A stretch of DNA of 7,485 nt from Roseomonas sp. Lineage in GTDB: Bacteria > Pseudomonadota > Alphaproteobacteria > Acetobacterales > Acetobacteraceae. A program made the translations under genes and the position numbers. Positions within the stretch are counted from its first letter, which is position 1, and every line of letters starts with the position of its first letter. The DNA lies in assembly GCA_020249415.1 (NCBI GenBank), contig JADCFR010000477.1:1-7485 (forward strand), read 5' to 3'. Below are positions 6,292-7,485 of the stretch, in pieces. The notes below the pieces were generated by a model. The model saw nothing but the letters and a program-made list of their open reading frames with translations. It made no database searches and was not told where the DNA came from.

Positions 6292-7272
6292 ATGGCCGAA
6301 TATCAAAACATCTTCACGCGGATTCAGGTGCGCGGCCCCGTACCTTATCCCGGTGTGCCGCTGCCTGCGGATAATTCACCGCGCGAAGGCACGCCGCGGG
6401 AAGTGCATCTCTTTGGTCGTCTTGGTGATGCACAGATCGGTCCGATCTATCTGGGCTATCTTGGCATTCTCTCGCTGCTCTTTGGCTTCATCGCCTTTGA
6501 GATCATCGGGCTCAACATGCTGGCCTCGGTGAATTGGAATGTCAGTGAATTCATCCGTCAGCTTTTCTGGCTGGCGCTTGAACCGCCGCCGCCGGAATAT
6601 GGCATGCGCATTCCGCCACTGAATAAGGGCGGCTGGTGGGTTGTCGCGGGCTTCTTCTTGACCCTCTCAATCCTGCTCTGGTGGGTGCGTACCTATCGCC
6701 GCGCACGTCAGCTTGGCATGGGCACGCATGTGGCTTGGGCTTTTGCCGGCGCGATCTGGCTCTATCTGGTGCTGGGCTTCTTTCGCCCGCTTGCCATGGG
6801 AAGCTGGAGCGAAGCGGTGCCCTTCGGCATCTTCCCACACCTGGATTGGACAGCAGCGTTTTCGATCCGCTACGGCAATCTGTTCTACAACCCCTTCCAT
6901 GCGCTTTCGATCGTGTTCCTTTACGGTTCAGTCCTGCTCTTTGCGATGCATGCGGCAACCATCCTGGCGCTTGGGCGCTATGGTGGTGAACGCGAAATCG
7001 AACAAACTCTGGATCGTGGCACGGCGGCGGAACGCGGTGGTTTGTTCTGGCGCTGGACCATGGGTTTCAACGCCACCTTTGAAAGCATCCATCGCTGGGC
7101 CTGGTGGTTTGCCTTCCTTTGCCCCGTCACGGGCGGGATCGGCATTCTGCTGACCGGAACTGTTGTGGACAATTGGTATCTCTGGGCGGTGGATCGGCAC
7201 TTCGCGCCGGCCTATGTGATGCCTTGGACACCCGCTATTGATCCCTCCATCGTACAAGGAGCGCCGCGATGA
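6292..7272 (+). CDS. pufM: Photosynthetic reaction centre M subunit (PufM)
   Basis: PufM is the second core subunit of the reaction centre and forms the QA site. The 326-residue product starts with MAEYQNIF, as in Rhodobacter. Using Rhodobacter mature numbering, it has the equivalents of H182 (accessory bacteriochlorophyll), H202 (special pair), H219, E234 and H266 (iron), Y210, L214 (bacteriopheophytin site), and T222, W252 and N259 (QA). D46 of this protein (codon 6427-6429, in [10 protein letters not shown]) aligns with M44, which is Asn in R. sphaeroides. It is the partner of the Asn at L213. The chain has about 18 residues more than Rhodobacter at the C-terminus (after YLWAVDRH), a feature of M subunits that carry a bound tetraheme cytochrome. 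The purine-rich GAGGGGAGGG at 6273-6282 lies upstream. The stop overlaps the pufC start as ATGA. Confidence 0.98.
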   Translation: MAEYQNIFTRIQVRGPVPYPGVPLPADNSPREGTPREVHLFGRLGDAQIGPIYLGYLGILSLLFGFIAFEIIGLNMLASVNWNVSEFIRQLFWLALEPPPPEYGMRIPPLNKGGWWVVAGFFLTLSILLWWVRTYRRARQLGMGTHVAWAFAGAIWLYLVLGFFRPLAMGSWSEAVPFGIFPHLDWTAAFSIRYGNLFYNPFHALSIVFLYGSVLLFAMHAATILALGRYGGEREIEQTLDRGTAAERGGLFWRWTMGFNATFESIHRWAWWFAFLCPVTGGIGILLTGTVVDNWYLWAVDRHFAPAYVMPWTPAIDPSIVQGAPR

Positions 7273-7485
7273 GCAGGTTTTCACTCAGCATCGCTGCCTT
7301 TGTGGTGGCCTTGCTTGGCGGGGTGATCTTCGTCACCACCTTCGAACGCCCACCAGTGCTGTCAACGCAAGGCGGCTTTCGCGGCCTTTCGATGGGTGAG
7401 GTGGAAAATCCGCGCACCCTCCCGGCGCTGCTGGCAGCCAATCAGGCGCCTGAAGCATCCGAGGCTGCCGATACAACAGGCCCAA
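7269..7485 (+). CDS. pufC: Reaction-centre tetraheme cytochrome c subunit (PufC), 3'-truncated
   Basis: PufC is the periplasmic four-heme cytochrome that re-reduces the photo-oxidised special pair. Only 72 codons are in the window, before any CXXCH heme motif, so the call rests on the N-terminus and position. Residues about 5-23 are a hydrophobic segment, followed by a region like mature PufC of Blastochloris viridis, including [10 protein letters not shown] at residues 37-45 plus the preceding G36. The next part, [14 protein letters not shown], is also PufC-like. In B. viridis the mature protein begins with a lipid-modified Cys (CFEPPP). Here the matching stretch is TFERPP with no Cys, so an uncleaved membrane anchor or another processing route is likely. 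AAGGAG at 7256-7261, inside pufM, lies seven bases before the ATG. The ATGA overlap with pufM suggests coupling. Confidence 0.93.
   Translation, partial: MSRFSLSIAAFVVALLGGVIFVTTFERPPVLSTQGGFRGLSMGEVENPRTLPALLAANQAPEASEAADTTGP

Noticed and set aside
1..7485. CRISPR array, insertion sequence, tRNA or rRNA
   Set aside because: No direct-repeat array, terminal inverted repeats with a transposase, or RNA gene is visible; conserved genes fill the window.

Overview
The window is the core of a purple-bacterial photosynthesis gene cluster, all on the + strand, in the order bchC (5' end cut off) - bchX - bchY - bchZ - small unrecognised ORF - pufB - pufA - pufL - pufM - pufC (3' end cut off). The type-2 reaction centre, the LH1 antenna, the chlorophyllide a reductase genes and the bchCXYZ-puf order point to an anoxygenic phototrophic alphaproteobacterium. 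The base composition is GC-rich. The lack of a recognisable pufQ before pufB and of pufX after pufM, with pufC present instead, argues against a Rhodobacter-type cluster. A member of the Acetobacteraceae or a relative would fit, but that placement is an inference.

Positions 1-4739 hold the last bacteriochlorophyll a steps. BchX, BchY and BchZ form the nitrogenase-like chlorophyllide a oxidoreductase, which reduces ring B. BchC then oxidises the C3-hydroxyethyl group to acetyl. All expected iron-sulfur cysteines are present: BchX C135 and C170, BchY C57, C82 and C140, and BchZ C35. Junctions are tight, with an ATGA overlap at bchC/bchX and gaps of 4 and 2 bases at the next two.

Positions 4736-4900 would normally be called a leader or the pufQ position. 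They contain a 54-codon ORF that overlaps the bchZ stop (ATGA) and the pufB start (TAATG) and has a perfect GGAGG seven bases upstream. The predicted product is basic, has five cysteines, has no membrane segment and does not resemble PufQ. The same stretch holds two perfect DNA palindromes and a small hairpin with a GTAA loop.

Positions 4900-7485 hold the photosynthetic apparatus: LH1 beta and alpha, reaction centre L and M, and the start of the reaction-centre cytochrome. Two strong GC-rich hairpins fill the pufA-pufL gap and probably stabilise the upstream pufBA message. Residue-level points of interest are the Asn-L213/Asp-M44 arrangement near QB, Gln at L104, His (not the Acidiphilium Glu) at L168, an altered alpha-subunit C-terminus with the usual antenna tryptophan displaced, and a PufC N-terminus without a lipobox cysteine.

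The genes appear to form one continuous transcription unit joining pigment synthesis to pigment-protein assembly. The longest stretch without a gene is the 127-base pufA-pufL spacer.
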